Assembly: GCA_036346355.1 (NCBI GenBank)
Contig: CM070581.1
Location: forward strand, 50,549,849-50,613,848
DNA length: 64,000 nt
Reading direction: 5' to 3'
Source: Rhipidocladum racemiflorum
Taxonomy: Eukaryota; Streptophyta; Magnoliopsida; Poales; Poaceae
This document shows, piece by piece, positions 10,766 through 22,903 of the stretch (positions are counted from its first letter, which is position 1; every line of letters starts with the position of its first letter). A program made the translations under genes and the position numbers. The notes under the pieces were generated by a model. The model saw only the letters and a program-made list of their open reading frames with translations, searched no databases and was not told the DNA's origin.

Positions 10766-12409
10766 GCTTCTCGCGCAAGGAAGGAGAACATATGGCTAGT
10801 GGATTCCGGATGCTCACGCCACATGTCCGGTAATAAGAATTGGTTCTCCTCCCTCACTCGTGCATCTCGTGCTGAAAGTGTTACTTTTGGAGATGCTTCT
10901 TCCTCTTCTGTTGTGGCAAAAGGTACAATAAAGGTAAGTGACAAGTTTATGTTCAAAGATGTGGCTCTTGTTGAAAATTTGAAATATAACTTGCTTTCTG
11001 TCTCTCAAATGCTTGATGAAGATCTTGAGATAAGCTTTAAGAAAAATGAATGCAAAGTGCTAGATGCTTCAGGTGATCTTGTGTTCAAAATTTCTCGTTT
11101 TGGAAGAGTCTTTAAAGCTGATTTTGATGCATCACCTTCTTCTAAGCATAGGTGTCTAATTGCCAATGTTTCTAAAGATTTATTCTTTTGGCATCGTAGA
11201 CTTGGTCATGTTGGTTTTGATCATCTTACTCGTGTAAGTGGTTTAGATCTTATACGTGGCCTGCCTAAGCTTAAGGGTGATAGCAATCTAGTATGTTCTT
11301 CTTGTAGACATGGTAAGATGATTGCAGGTTCACATCCACCTCTTACCATGATGATGACAAACGCTCCAGGACAGCTTCTACATCTTGATACAATTGGACC
11401 ATCTCGAGTTCAATCCTTTGGAGGCAAACGGTATGTGCTTGTGATTGTTGATGATTTTTCTAGATACTCTTGGGTGTATTTTATGGCATCTAAGGATGAG
11501 GCTTTTAGTCATTTTAGAAGTCTTGTTCTTAGGCTTTCTGTTGACCATCCAGGAGCTCTCAAAGCTATTAGAAGTGATAATGGAACTGAATTCAAAAATG
11601 CTTCCTTTGATCTCTTTTGTGCTGAAAAAGGAATTGATCATCAATTTTCATCTCCTAGAGTGCCTCAACAAAATGGTGTAGTCGAAAGAAAAAAAAACAG
11701 AACGTTAGTTGAGATGGCTAGAACCATGTTAGATGAATATCTCTCTCCTAGAAATTTTTGGGCTGAAGCTATTTCAACTGCTTGTTATGTTTCAAACCGT
11801 GTGTTTTTGAGATCAAAATTGGGTAAGACTCCATATGAGCTTCGGTTTGGACATAGACCTTCTGTTTCTCACTTTCGAGTTTTTGGATGCAAATGTTTTG
11901 TCTTGAAATCTGGAAATCTTGATAAATTTGAAGCTAGATCAACTGATGGCATTTTTCTTGGATATCCTGCTCATACTCGTGGCTATCGTGTGCTTGTTTT
12001 GGAGACTAACAAAATTGTGGAAACTTGTGAAGTTACTTTTGATGAGGCTAGTCCAGGCACTAGTCCAAGTGATGCAGGCACAAAGCATACATTCAGTGGG
12101 GAGAAAATCTTTGAAGATGATGATGATGTTGAAGATGAGGTCTTGACTCTTCCTAATGCACAACAAGATGTAGCACCTTTGGCACCTACTACTACATCAC
12201 CTACAGCTAACCATCCTCAAGCTACAACATCATCTGTACATGCTGAAAATGAAGAAGGAGAAGGAGAAGTCTCAAAAGCCAATGCTCCCTTGTACATTCA
12301 AATAATGCATCCATCTGAACAAATTATTGGAGACCTAAATGAGAGAGTCACTGATCCAGGTTTATTCATTCGACACTCATGCTCATTCTGCTTTAGTTGC
12401 CTCTTTTGA
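10766..12409 (+). pseudogene. Sirevirus B pol, protease and integrase part
   Basis: This frame follows the gag TAG. It holds an aspartic protease (VDSGCSRHMSG, 10797), the GAG-pre-integrase HHCC region (HRRLGHVGFDHL ... CSSCRHGK, 11189-11310) and the integrase core. Catalytic residues are visible: Asp in LLHLDTIGP, Asp in RSDNGTEF and Glu in NGVVERKKN. Relatives read ERKNRT, so one extra Lys sits in an A-run after the catalytic Glu. An acidic, Ser/Pro-rich linker follows. The frame shifts near 12360, giving an aberrant Cys/Phe-rich end at 12409 instead of running into RT. Integrase motifs look intact; expression with RT would need a frameshift. Confidence 0.9.
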
Positions 12410-13940
12410 ACCCAAAGATATATCTCATGCATTATCTCGATTTAATCTTGGATCAATGCCATGCATGAAGAAATAGAGAATTTTGAACGAAATAAAGTTT
12501 GGAAACTTGTCTCACCACCTCCAGATTTTAATGTTATTGGAACTAGATGGGTTTTCAAAAATAAACAAAGTGAGGATGGTGTTGTTGTTAGAAACAAGGC
12601 TAGATTGGTTGCTCAAGGTTACACTCAAATTGAAGGCTTAGATTTTGATGAAACCTTTGCTCCTGTTGCTAGAATTGAAGCCATTAGAATCCTTTTAGCT
12701 TTTGCTGCATCCAAAGGTTTCAAATTGTATCAAATGGATGTGAAAAATCCTTTTCTGAATGGCTACATAAATGAGGAGGTTTATGTCAAGCAACCACCTG
12801 GTTTTGAAAATCCAAAGTTTCCAAATCATGTGTTCAAACTAACAAAAGCTTTGTATGGTTTGAAACAAGCCCCTAGAGCATGGTATGATAGGCTAAAAAC
12901 CTTTTTACTTGAAAATGGCTTTTTAATGGGAAAGGTTGACAAAACTCTCTTTTTACTCAAGCAAGGCAATGATCAACTATTCGTTCAGATTTATGTTGAT
13001 GATATTATCTTTGGTGGTTCATCTCATGTTTTAGTGTCTGAGTTTTGAAACAATGAGGAAGGAGTTTGAGATGAGTATGATGGGTGAGTTGACATACTTT
13101 TGGGATTTCAAATCAAGCAAACGAAGGATGGTACTTTTGTGCATCAAAGCAAATATACAAGAGACTTGCTACATCGCTTTGGGATGGAAAACAAGAAGCC
13201 GATCATGACACCTATGGAGAGCACTTGCGCACTTGACCTGATGAAGATGGTGAGCAGGTTGATCAAAAGGAATATAGAAGCATGATAGGTTCACTTTTGT
13301 ACCTCAACGCATCAAGGCCGGATATACAATTTGTGTATGCTTGTGTGCTCGTTTTCAAGTTTCCCACGTGCTTCACATCGACAAGTCACAAAAGGATTTT
13401 CAGGTATCTTCATGGAACTCAAGATTTTGGCATTTGGCTTTCTGCTTCCTCATGCATTAGTTTGAGATCTTTTTCTGATGCTGATTTTGGAGGATGTAGA
13501 ATTGATAGGAAAAGCACTTCTGGTTCATGTCACTTCTTGGGAAATTCTCTCATTGCATGGTCATCTAGAAAGCAATCTTCATTTGCACAATCAAGCTGCT
13601 GAATCTGAATATGTGGTCAAGCTAGTTGTTGTTCTCAAATTCTTTGGATAGTAGCTACACTTAAAGATTATGGGGTTATTTTGGATAGTGTTCCTCTTCT
13701 GTGTGATAACACTAGTGCAATTTGCATTGCTAAGAACCCTGTGCAACATTCAAGAACAAAACACATTGACATCAGATTTCACTTTCTTAGAGATCATGTT
13801 GAAAAAGGCAACATTGTGCTTCATCATGTGGATACTGAACATCAATTGGCAGACATTTTCACAAAACCTTTGTCTTCTTCTCGTTTTGCTTTTATTCGGG
13901 GAGAACTTGGGATTGTTCATCCAATGGGTTTGTTTTGAGG
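12410..13940 (+). pseudogene. Sirevirus B pol, reverse transcriptase and RNase H part
   Basis: The RVT_2-type reverse transcriptase runs from about 12461, with GTRWVFKNK, the ARLVAQGYTQ motif, QMDVKNPFLNG (usually DVKSAFLNG), LYGLKQAPRAWY and the catalytic YVDDIIFGG at about 12993. A frameshift falls at 13040-13050 and further breaks near 13285 and 13600. RNase H signatures FSDADFGGC, RKSTSG and HIDIRFHFLRDHV lie in 13470-13800, and the protein ends with HPMGLF at 13938. Active-site residues are kept but four frames are needed to read it. Confidence 0.88.
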
Positions 13941-15053
13941 GGGAGTTTCCTTGCCAAGTTCTTTCACTTAATGAGCTCACTTTATCATATTTCTTTATAT
14001 GTTATGTAATTGAGCTAATATATGATAATCTAATTATCTCACTTGAACTAAAAATGACATTGCGAATTCCTCGGATCGATTACCTATAGCTAAATACTCT
14101 GTGATATCTCACTCTTCTAGGCTTGATATTGAATCTTCTTGACAAATTTGGGCTATGAAGCAAGTGTGTTTTCAACTTTACTCTTTCATAAGACCATTTA
14201 ATCATTTTTTGCATGTTTATAATCAAAGAAAAAGAAAAAAAGGGAATATAAAAAAGGGGGCTGTTAAAAGCAAAAGCTTCAAGTTATGTGCTTCAGGCTT
14301 GCTTTCCCTAAAAAATAAGATGTATGCTTCAAGCATGCCATTCCCTCAAAGATAAGATGTATGCTTCAAGCATGCCACTCCTAGAAAATAAAAGAAGTAT
14401 GCTTCAAGCATGTCACATGCAATTTATTGTTTAAAGATTAAATTGGTCTACTAGATTGGAGTTGAAACTACTTGCTCGCCCTAAGTTGTTAGTTGCTTCA
14501 ATTTTTAAAGCCTTGCTTTTTCTGCTAAGATTTTGCTTAGTATTTGGCTATAGTTGACTAAATTGAGGTTGAGATACATGTCATTCCCTAACTTGCTAAA
14601 ATCACATCAAGATCATGTATTTTGCATATTATGTGATATATAAGGTTATATGATCGAATGAGCTCATCTTTTCCTATCTTGGCACTCCCTTGTTTCTCTT
14701 TGTGAAATCATTGTTTCAGGAAAAATTTTGAACCTGTTCTCTCTTTTACTCTTGATGAATTCATTGTCAAAGGGGGAGAAATTTGGAAATCTTTGAAAAG
14801 TTTAAAGAAAAAGGGAGAGTTGTTAAATTTGAGAATTTTGGGAGAAGTTTGGAGAATTTTTGAAATTTTTGGGCGCATTGCACATTCACACACATTTTCA
14901 TTCTCAGGGGGAGATTTTGTTTTGCATTTTGGTTAAAGGGGGATTTCTGTGTTTTCTTACTTTGGTCTTTGATCCTTTGGATTTCAAAATCAAAGTGAAT
15001 GCCAAATGTTCAATTCTAAGTGGTGTTGCCAATGTTTTCATCAAGGGGGAGAT
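13941..15053 (+). other. Sirevirus B 3' leader with five PPT-like motifs and palindrome array
   Basis: No coding sequence is seen. Polypurine motifs occur near 13937 (gagggggagt), 14769 (aaagggggagaa), 14905 (cagggggagat), 14934 (aaagggggat) and 15043-15053 (aagggggagat, the functional PPT next to the 3' LTR). Three ATGCTTCAAGCAT near-palindromes lie in 14320-14414. Position and order match element A. Confidence 0.8.
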
Positions 15054-16851
15054 TGTGAAATCATGTGCTGAAAAATTGGCTTAGAATTGAATTTGCAAAT
15101 GTGCTGGTGCATGTGCTTGACAATTTGACAAGAAGCAGTAAGTTTCGCTTTTGCGCCGGACCAAGATCTCAAGAAACAGTAAGTCTCCCATGTACGACGG
15201 ACAAAGTTTTTGGGTGCATCGTGAACGTGTTTTTGAGCTCATGAGTCGAACTCAATCTTCCAAGAAACCAGTAAGTTTTGCATGTACGGTGGACAAACTT
15301 CTTTGGTCAGTCGTGAATGCATTTTTAGGGTTTCGTTCGGACCATGTTGTTTTTGAAACCGAAGGCAGACGCTTGCGCCGGACAAGATTTTTGTCCGTCG
15401 TGAACATGAATTTGAAAGCGTTTTGAACCGAGACTTTTGCATGTACGACGGATCGATTTTGGTTGTCCGTCGTAAACATGTTTTGGCGAAATGTTTTCTT
15501 TTGGAACCGAGAGTTTCCTTGTACAACGGACAGACTTTGTTGGTCCGTTGTGAACTGCTTTCTAGGGTTTCACTTGGCATTTGCGCCGGATGGTTTTGTT
15601 TGTCCGTCGTGAATGCGTTTTCTTGAATTAGGGTTTTGAGCAGAATTGAAATAATTTGAATTTGAGATTATGAAATTTGTGATGATTTCATGATGCTTCT
15701 TTTGAAGTGGACTTTATGCAATGCTCATGTGAGTAGTTGCATGGATTGACATTGAGTCAAGTCGTGGACTTGTGCTCGGATTTGTTTTGTGGTTTGTTCA
15801 TGTGCGGTATTGCTCAAAGACGAATGTGGTCGATGACGGGACCGGAACTAGGTTCATGGAGGAACCGAGGTTCGACTAGGTTCAGGAGGAACTGAGGTCT
15901 TGGTGGTCAAGGATGTCATGCGGGACGTTCGGGCTAAGAGAATGGTGCACATGAAGAATGGTTAGTCATGTGAGACTGGCGGGAGGTCATTCGCGTGCAA
16001 AGTGTTAGTCACGTGAGTATGGCGGTGGCCATACGCGTGCAAAGTGTTAGTCACGTGAGTATGGTAGGGTTGCCATACGCGTGCAAGAGTTGTACTCGGC
16101 CAGGTTGGGCCAAGTAGAGTTGTGTTGGATACGGATTCCTTCTAGGGAATAGGAATCGTATTCAGAACTCTTTGTGGGTTGGTGCTTTAAATAGGTGGGG
16201 GTCTCTGTTGAAAGGCATCAAGTAGAGTCGAGCGCATCAAGCTTTGAGCTTGGTTTTAGGGTTTGTACTCTTTTGATGAGAGTATTTTAGACAAGAAATA
16301 AAGATCAATTCTTCCAAGATTTTTGCGTACAAGATAACCACGTCGCTCTGATGTTTTCTGTTTTGGTTCTTGATTGCATGCTTGTTCTAATTCTAGATTG
16401 GTTTTTGATCGTTGAGTTTCATCTTGATTTGATCCATCAAAAACCGTTCAAGGGTATTGATTTAGAGTTTCTCAAAGTCTGGTTGATTAATCTTTTGAAG
16501 ATCTTGTTTAATCTTGAAGTTTTGATTAGATTGATTCTCGTCAAGTTCTGAAACAGCAAGCTTGCGAAGCTTATAACTTTTGATCCGTAAGTCCGATCGA
16601 GTTGATTCTTTTTTGGTTCGGTTCGTACTGGAATCTAGTTTCTTGTGTCCAAATTTCAGATCGATCCGACGGTTGGATCTCCAGGAATTCGCGTTTTACC
16701 GAACCTCTGTCATTCTGTTTTTGTCGAAAACGAGGCAATTATTTGGTTCTGTTTTGGGGTGAACTTTTAATAGGTCAAGAATTTGGTTTTAGCTTCCGCA
16801 CAATCATTCACCCCCCCTCTGATTGCTATATTCGTATTCCTCGATCCTACA
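15054..16851 (+). repeat. 3' LTR of Sirevirus B
   Basis: This 1798-bp LTR, TG...CA, is followed by gtttt (16852-16856), the same 5 bp that precede the 5' LTR. It repeats the U3 motif array, G-box repeats, TATA-like box and aataaa of the 5' copy. Confidence 0.94.
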
Positions 16852-17770
16852 GTTTTCCATGTTTTTGTGTGCATTTATTGAATTATTGAGTGATTAAAAT
16901 GATTATTGAAATTGAGAAAAAGAAGAAAACAAGGAAAAATATATAATGGTAAAAAGGTAAGAAATAACAATTACCTTAGTAAGTTATTACCTGGCCTTGG
17001 ACAGGCCTAGAATCACCCTTAGCTGGTCAAAAGGCCATGTGAAAGCATTTAAATATAGAGAAAACAATTTAAATTAGCAAACTCTATCCCTGACCAGTCC
17101 TTTGTCAGATATTTAGAGGAATTCGTGGTGCATTATAGACCTCATAATTTTTATCATATGATCTTAGTTACCTTACCTTCATCTAAAAAAATATACAAAA
17201 ATTAATAAGTGGTTTAACTATTTATTATCAATTAATCAATGCGGTTTTGAAATTCTGGAAAAAGTAGTAAAATAATTCTAGAAAAATAAATATTGTGATT
17301 TTACTTATGAAATTTTTATGGTAGCCCTATCAATTGGAAACAGACCTTCAGTAAAACTTTCAAAAATTAATATGATCATTTATATCATTAATTAAATCAA
17401 AAACCGAAGTGGATCTTCCTGTGCAGTCAGCAATGTCGGGTTTTTAATTAAATCATCGTAGATCATTTTAACCTCCAAATTTTACTTAAGCTAGGAAACT
17501 TATCCGGCATCTTATTAAAAAAGTTTGGAAAAATCTGGTGTCGATTTGACCCATTAATTAAATCATTTCCCTTGCTGTCGGCTGAGGAACTAGTCCTCTT
17601 TTGTTCCCCCTTACATGTGGGACCATAAGTCCAGAGGCTTCAGCCGAATTCCATCGTTTCGCGACACTGACAGATGGGTCTCCACGTATCGGTCCCACGC
17701 GTCGCTCTCTTCCTTCTTTCCCTCTCTCTGCCGGTGGGTCCCCTTCGGCAGAACCTTCTTCCTCCCTCTG

Positions 17771-17774
17771 CTTC

Positions 17775-17805
<31 letters not shown>

Positions 17806-17806
17806 A
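17771..17806. repeat. CT-rich microsatellite
   Basis: An interrupted (CT)n tract in the GC-rich core of the LTR remnant, upstream of its putative TATA box. Confidence 0.8.
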
Positions 17807-18007
17807 CTCCCGAGCAGTGCCAGCAGAGCCAGCGCCGAACTGCTTCCATCCTTCTCCCTTCTGCGCCGCAATCTCGCGGGCCACGAGGCTGCCCTGGTCG
17901 GCCGCTACCACGGAGCCCTCGCCCATGCCTTGACCGAGCTGGAGGAGAACGCCCGAGAACTGCCGAGACCTCCATCCCCTAACCATGTTACCCGAGCCCT
18001 CCTTCGC

Positions 18008-18018
18008 CTATTTAAAGG
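18008..18018 (+). promoter_or_regulatory. Putative LTR TATA box (remnant X)
   Basis: The sequence ctatttaaagg lies in a GC-rich setting and is followed within 60 bp by CACCC-rich leader sequence. The same layout (ctatttaat, about 20089) occurs in solo LTR Y. The promoter role is inferred. Confidence 0.4.
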
Positions 18019-19488
18019 GGCGAATAGCGCCTCCAAACTCAGCTGGACCCGAGCAACACACCCACTCACCCTTATATGCCCTAATTCGCCCGAACCCATA
18101 CTCGTCTTCCTCGGCTCCGATGGAAACCGAATTGGGGGAAATCCAAATTTGTCGCAGCCCAGTAAGGGAATATCCAAATTGGTTTATCCTAGAGCCACCT
18201 CGAAGACTTATAAATTCTTTGCGCATCTTGGTCCAGGCCGAAGTGACCTGAGGAGCTCCCGCACCGTGCGCTTCCATCCGCCGTTGACGATGCACGGTGA
18301 GAACACTACCCGACCGTCTATTTTTCGGTTTGAATGTCCTAATAGAGTCCTTAGGACCTCCTGATGCTCATACGCATGATCATTCGGCCTAAGATGTCCC
18401 GTAGCGCCGTCGCATCTTGCGCCACCATATGCCTCCACTGACCGCCGTTGACGGACCGATTTCTCTGAGCATCACCTATATCAAATAGGTTCCCTAGGCT
18501 TGCCTTAGTCCTGTAAAGCCGTAGTTGCCGGCCAAACCCTAGCGACGTCACCGGAGAACCGCCGGCGAGGCTATCGACAGGGAGCTCTGTTCGGAGTCAC
18601 TGCTGCGCGGGCCCAGGCGTGTCAGCTGCACACGCGCTCTTGTCTCGCTGCCAGCCGGCCCCACCTGCCAGTCGCTGGCAATTGCACAAGCACCGCGCGT
18701 GAGCCACCGATGAACGGACCCCAGCCGTCAGTGACCGCGGGCCAATTCAAAGGCCCAGCCCGCGCAAAACAAAGGAAATACGCTTTCCCTTTTGGAAAGC
18801 GCATTTTCCTATTTATCTGGGTTTTAGTGAACCGAATAGATTCAAACACATATAACTTTTAAACTATAGCTTCAAATTGAATGAAAAAAATTCCTAAATT
18901 CATGATAAATCATTTAGTTTCATAATCTGTAAAAATATTTGAAGCTTGTTTAGCAATTTAAATTTGAATTTGAATTTAAAGAATGAAATTTGAGTATGTT
19001 CCATATAGAAATTTTGCAAACTAAGTCCAAATTGAGTGAAACCAACTTTGTTTGAATCCTTGTGACAAATACTATCCAACTATGTGATTAGATTTGAATC
19101 TGGAGCTAGTTTGTGAAAATTTCTTATTAGGGTTGAATTTAGTGCATGGAATTAATATAATTGCTATAACTTAATCAAAAATCATCCAAATTTAATAAAA
19201 TTTGTTTTATTGTACTAATTAAGTTATTTAGAACCAATTGGTGAAATAAGAGTTAGGGTGTATCATGCATCTTTTTATCAAAAGTAAATAGGTTGGTTTA
19301 TAAATTAGATGAAATTAGTAAAAGTAACAGTGTAGCCTGAAAAATGAAATTTTATAAGTTTAATCTTACAATCTTAGCTTCCTGAATTCGTAAATTAAAA
19401 TAAAAAGATTACACAAAAGAAGGGTGTTTAGATGAGAGGTAAACCTAAACCGTTAATGTGGTGATAAAACTTTATAATCTAACTACTA

Positions 19489-22400
19489 TGTAACACCCCA
19501 AAATTTTGCTTTCCTTGAATTCATGTGTGATTTGGCACTTTGATGAATTTTTGGAATTTTCTGGAGTTTATTTGGAATTATTTGGAATTTATTTGAATTT
19601 ATTCCATTTTGAAATAATTAAAGAATTTAATTATGCAAATAAAATTTTGTTGGAAATATTTTATTTGAGTCCAAAATGATCCAGTATTTTTCATTTTTCT
19701 CGAATTTTTTCGAGTCATTTGCTATTTTAATGAATTAAATGAATTACTAGGAATTATTTTAAATATTAAATCATCGAAAAATCAAACTCGGTCAAGTATC
19801 GTTTTCATCCGATCGAGCCCGAAGTCGATTGCAGGTTCGAGTCCGACCGAGCCACGCGGACTCGGACCAACCCACTCCTAACCCTAATCAATCCCAACCG
19901 TTGGATCAAGATCCACTACCGAGATCCGCCGACTTCGACCAGCCAGATCCGCCCGATCCGATCGCGCTGCGGCGTCGGGCCGTTGATCGCGCGCCACGTG
20001 CGATCTGGCGATTGCGTCTCCGCTGAACCGAGCCGACTCGCCGGTGAGAGCCGCTGACCGACTAGGGTTCCGCCAGCACGCCTCCCGGCTATTTAATGCC
20101 CGGACGCACTTCGAGGATCGCCATCCCACGCCGGTCTCGAAACCCTAGCTCACGCCGCTAGATCCCCACCGCCTCGCCGCTATTGCTCGCCGGAGTTGGT
20201 AAAGCACTCCGCCGCTGTTTCGCGCCGCTCGCCACCGTCCGCCATCCTCCGCCGACGCTGACCCCAGATCTGCATCCCTTGCGCTAAGGCGCACTGTCTA
20301 CCATCCACTTCGCCGGAGGCCCTCGCAGCCCTGCGGTTCATCGTTACCGCCCGGCCACAGTAAGCCGGGCCAGACGCCATTGCCGCCGCCTCGGTTATCT
20401 CACCGGGTCTGATCAAGATCGCACGATCGCATCTTGCCACGCCATCGCACGCGAGGTTTCGTTACGATTTATCTCTAGATCCAATCTCAACCATTGATCT
20501 AAATCCAACGGCCCAGGATTAACCGCGCTCACCCCAACGCTGCGAACACCGAATCCAATCTGGGCCGTTGATTTTCAAATCAACGGTCTAGATCTAGCCA
20601 CGCGGGCCGTAAGGCCAACCGCCATGCGGCCGCGGCCAAGGCTGGGCCGCATGAACGCAGCCTCGACACGTCGGCCCGCATGTCGCCCAGCCTAATCGCA
20701 CTATGACGCCACGATGACGCCATGGCGGCCCGGGCTTTGTCGCCAGCCTGTCTCAAATAGCAGTGTCGACGCAAGAATGACGCTACCCGAAAGTGGACCC
20801 ACATGTCGGCCTTCTCGTGAGCCGTGGACCGAGTCCACACCGCGGACTCCGAGCCGAAGCGTGACTAAGTCCATGGACCGGCCGACGCCACCACCAATCA
20901 GAGCCGACACGTGTCCATGCTGACGACATAATCAATTTCCAAAAGAAAATGATTTATTAATTCGAAATATTGATTCAAAATTTAGATTCAAACTTCAAAC
21001 GCTTTTATAACTTTCGCTTCAACTCCGATTTGAGTGATTCAAATTTATAAATTTGTATAAAATAGAGATAAAACTAAATATAAATTTTATTAAATATTTG
21101 GACTAATGTTTTTCTCTGCAATATTATTTAATTGATTATTTAAAATTTAATAAATCATAACTTTTATGCTTTAACTCCAAATTTGACGATTCCAGTTTCT
21201 AAAAATCCAGAAAATTATGTTCTCTGTTTATGGATTTTATTTGGAGTTTTGGGATCTTTTTGCCTAGTGTTTATTTGTGTATTTGCTATTTGCACGCTTT
21301 ACTTAGTAGACGTGAAGTGCCTAAGGATTCAAGGAGAAGTATTGACTCAGATCCAACTCAAGACCAAGAACAAGTACTTTTGAAGGCAAGTTGTGCTTTG
21401 ACCATGTTGATCATATTTCGAAAATCTATATTGATTTTAACTTTTGCTAGCTATTTCAATTAGAAAGATACTTTGTTTAAACATGGGGTTAGATAAATAC
21501 CAATTTATATATGACACCTTGATTACTTAAGTATGTGTGCCATGACCCTTTGTCACCCTAGTTGTGGTTTACTAGTTGGACATTATTAAATTGCCAACAT
21601 GGGCTTAGACCGTTGTAGTATGTCGCTTAGACCTGGCTACGTGCTCATGACATGATTTTGACAATCAAATGCTAATATGGACTTAATGATATATTGAACC
21701 TGTTTTGGAAAAGTATCATGTGATGTTGATGGCATCGGGTGCATGGTAATCAACCGGGTTTGATAAACAGCTAATCGCATGTGGCAAGAGTAATCAGGCC
21801 GCTTGTGGCATTGGGAGTGTTGATTTGGTTTTTCGCGTAGTCTTGCCCTGGTCACTCTAAGGACTTAACCTTGCAAGCCTTTGAACCTGGTCATACTTGC
21901 AACCACATGGCGGAATGGGACGGCCCTAGTTGACTAAGTCGCTAAGGACTCACTTGTGGAGCCTCAGTGGTGTGCCAATCCGCTTTGTGTGATTGTACGT
22001 GGAGCGATCGTGGTCGTGGCCAGGTACCCATCTAATCGGTGTGTTGGTCCCATACTTCGCCTTGGCTAAGGGAAGGGATGGTGTAGAGCACGCACTGAGA
22101 GACCACCTGTGGTTGTTTGAGGCTTCCAAAGGCTTTGTTACGGGAACTCGCCTTTGTGGTGTTTTGACTCAGATCTTGTGGGTAAAGTGCATAACCTCTC
22201 GCAGAGTGTAGAATCTATTTGAATAGCCGAGTCCACTTCGTGACCGACAATGCTCGGAATTACAGTAAGGGGTAGACTTTCAAAATAACTTGGTTTTGAA
22301 AAGATGGGTTGGTTTAACAAGGAAGATGATGGAATTATGGTTTAGGATGGGAAAAATGTTTGTTAAACTTCTGAAAAGTTATTTATGCTTTACTCATTTC

Positions 22401-22903
22401 ACTGCCGAATCTACTTATATTACTTTTCAAATGTCAAGCATCGCAAAAATACCTTTGTGCTATTCCTTTGTACCAAGCCATGCATATAGTATATTAGTCA
22501 GATTCTGCATGACTTGCTTGAGTACCAAGTACTCACCCTTGCCTCAACACAATACCAGCTTGAAGAGGAGACTACGCCAGCGGGAGGAGGAGTTCCAAGA
22601 GGACCCTGCCTACTTAGGGATGCAGCCTGGCCATTGCCTGTGGTATAACTGGATGGCGCCACTAAGTTTATTTGATTTTCCGCCGCTGTTATTTTCTTCT
22701 TTAAAGTTTCGCCTTGCAAGGCATATATTTGTAACTTGGCCATAAGGTCGAGTAACCCTTTGATTATTTAAATAAAGTACTTTGATAGTATCGTATGGTA
22801 TGATTGTGATATATACCGATGTTAAGACTGTGTGCACTAGCGCGTTCCTGGACTAGTGCTGAATACACAGAGGGTCCGGATTTGCAAATTCGGGGTCCCG
22901 ACA
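19489..22903 (+). mobile_element. Solo LTR of a Tekay/Del-like gypsy element, TSD TACTA
   Basis: A 3415-bp sequence starts TGTAACACCCC and ends GGGTCCCGACA, flanked by an exact 5-bp duplication tacta (19484-19488 and 22904-22908). There is no internal domain, so it is most simply the product of LTR-LTR recombination. The TGTAACACC start, 3-kb length and GC-rich promoter block with ctatttaat at about 20089 fit Tekay-type chromoviruses of grasses. ORFs in 19829-20923 are low-complexity GC-rich frames and not genes. Confidence 0.9.

Larger units (their letters stand above)
6738..16851 (+). mobile_element. Sirevirus-type Ty1/copia retrotransposon B, full length, TSD GTTTT
   Basis: This 10,114-bp element has both LTRs, PBS, gag, protease, integrase, RT, RNase H, a long non-coding 3' leader and a PPT. 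The target-site duplication gtttt is exact (6733-6737 and 16852-16856). The pol order protease-integrase-RT-RNase H marks Ty1/copia. LTR size (1.80 kb), duplicated zinc knuckles and internal PPTs point to Sirevirus. I see no env-like ORF between RNase H and the PPT. Frameshifts and stops in gag and pol mean it is not autonomous as it stands. It inserted into an older Tekay-like LTR. Confidence 0.95.
16852..19488 (+). mobile_element. Tekay/Del-like gypsy LTR remnant X, first part
   Basis: This is non-coding and resumes the sequence interrupted by Sirevirus B. It has AT-rich flanks and a GC-rich core (17600-18600) with a TATA-like box, the composition of long chromovirus LTRs. It is interrupted again at 19489 by solo LTR Y (TSD TACTA) and continues at 22909. 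Many ORFs over the GC-rich core are chance reading frames without family motifs. Assignment rests on resemblance to Y and on the probable TGTAACACC-like start near 6647; the outer boundary is not proven. Confidence 0.55.

Noticed and set aside
17601..18440. Long GC-rich frames on both strands (up to 249 codons)
   Set aside because: Low-complexity Ser/Pro/Arg composition over an LTR promoter block, with no family motif; chance frames.
19829..20923. Several 65-86 codon frames in solo LTR Y
   Set aside because: GC-rich LTR sequence inside an element defined by its ends and TSD; no conserved domain.
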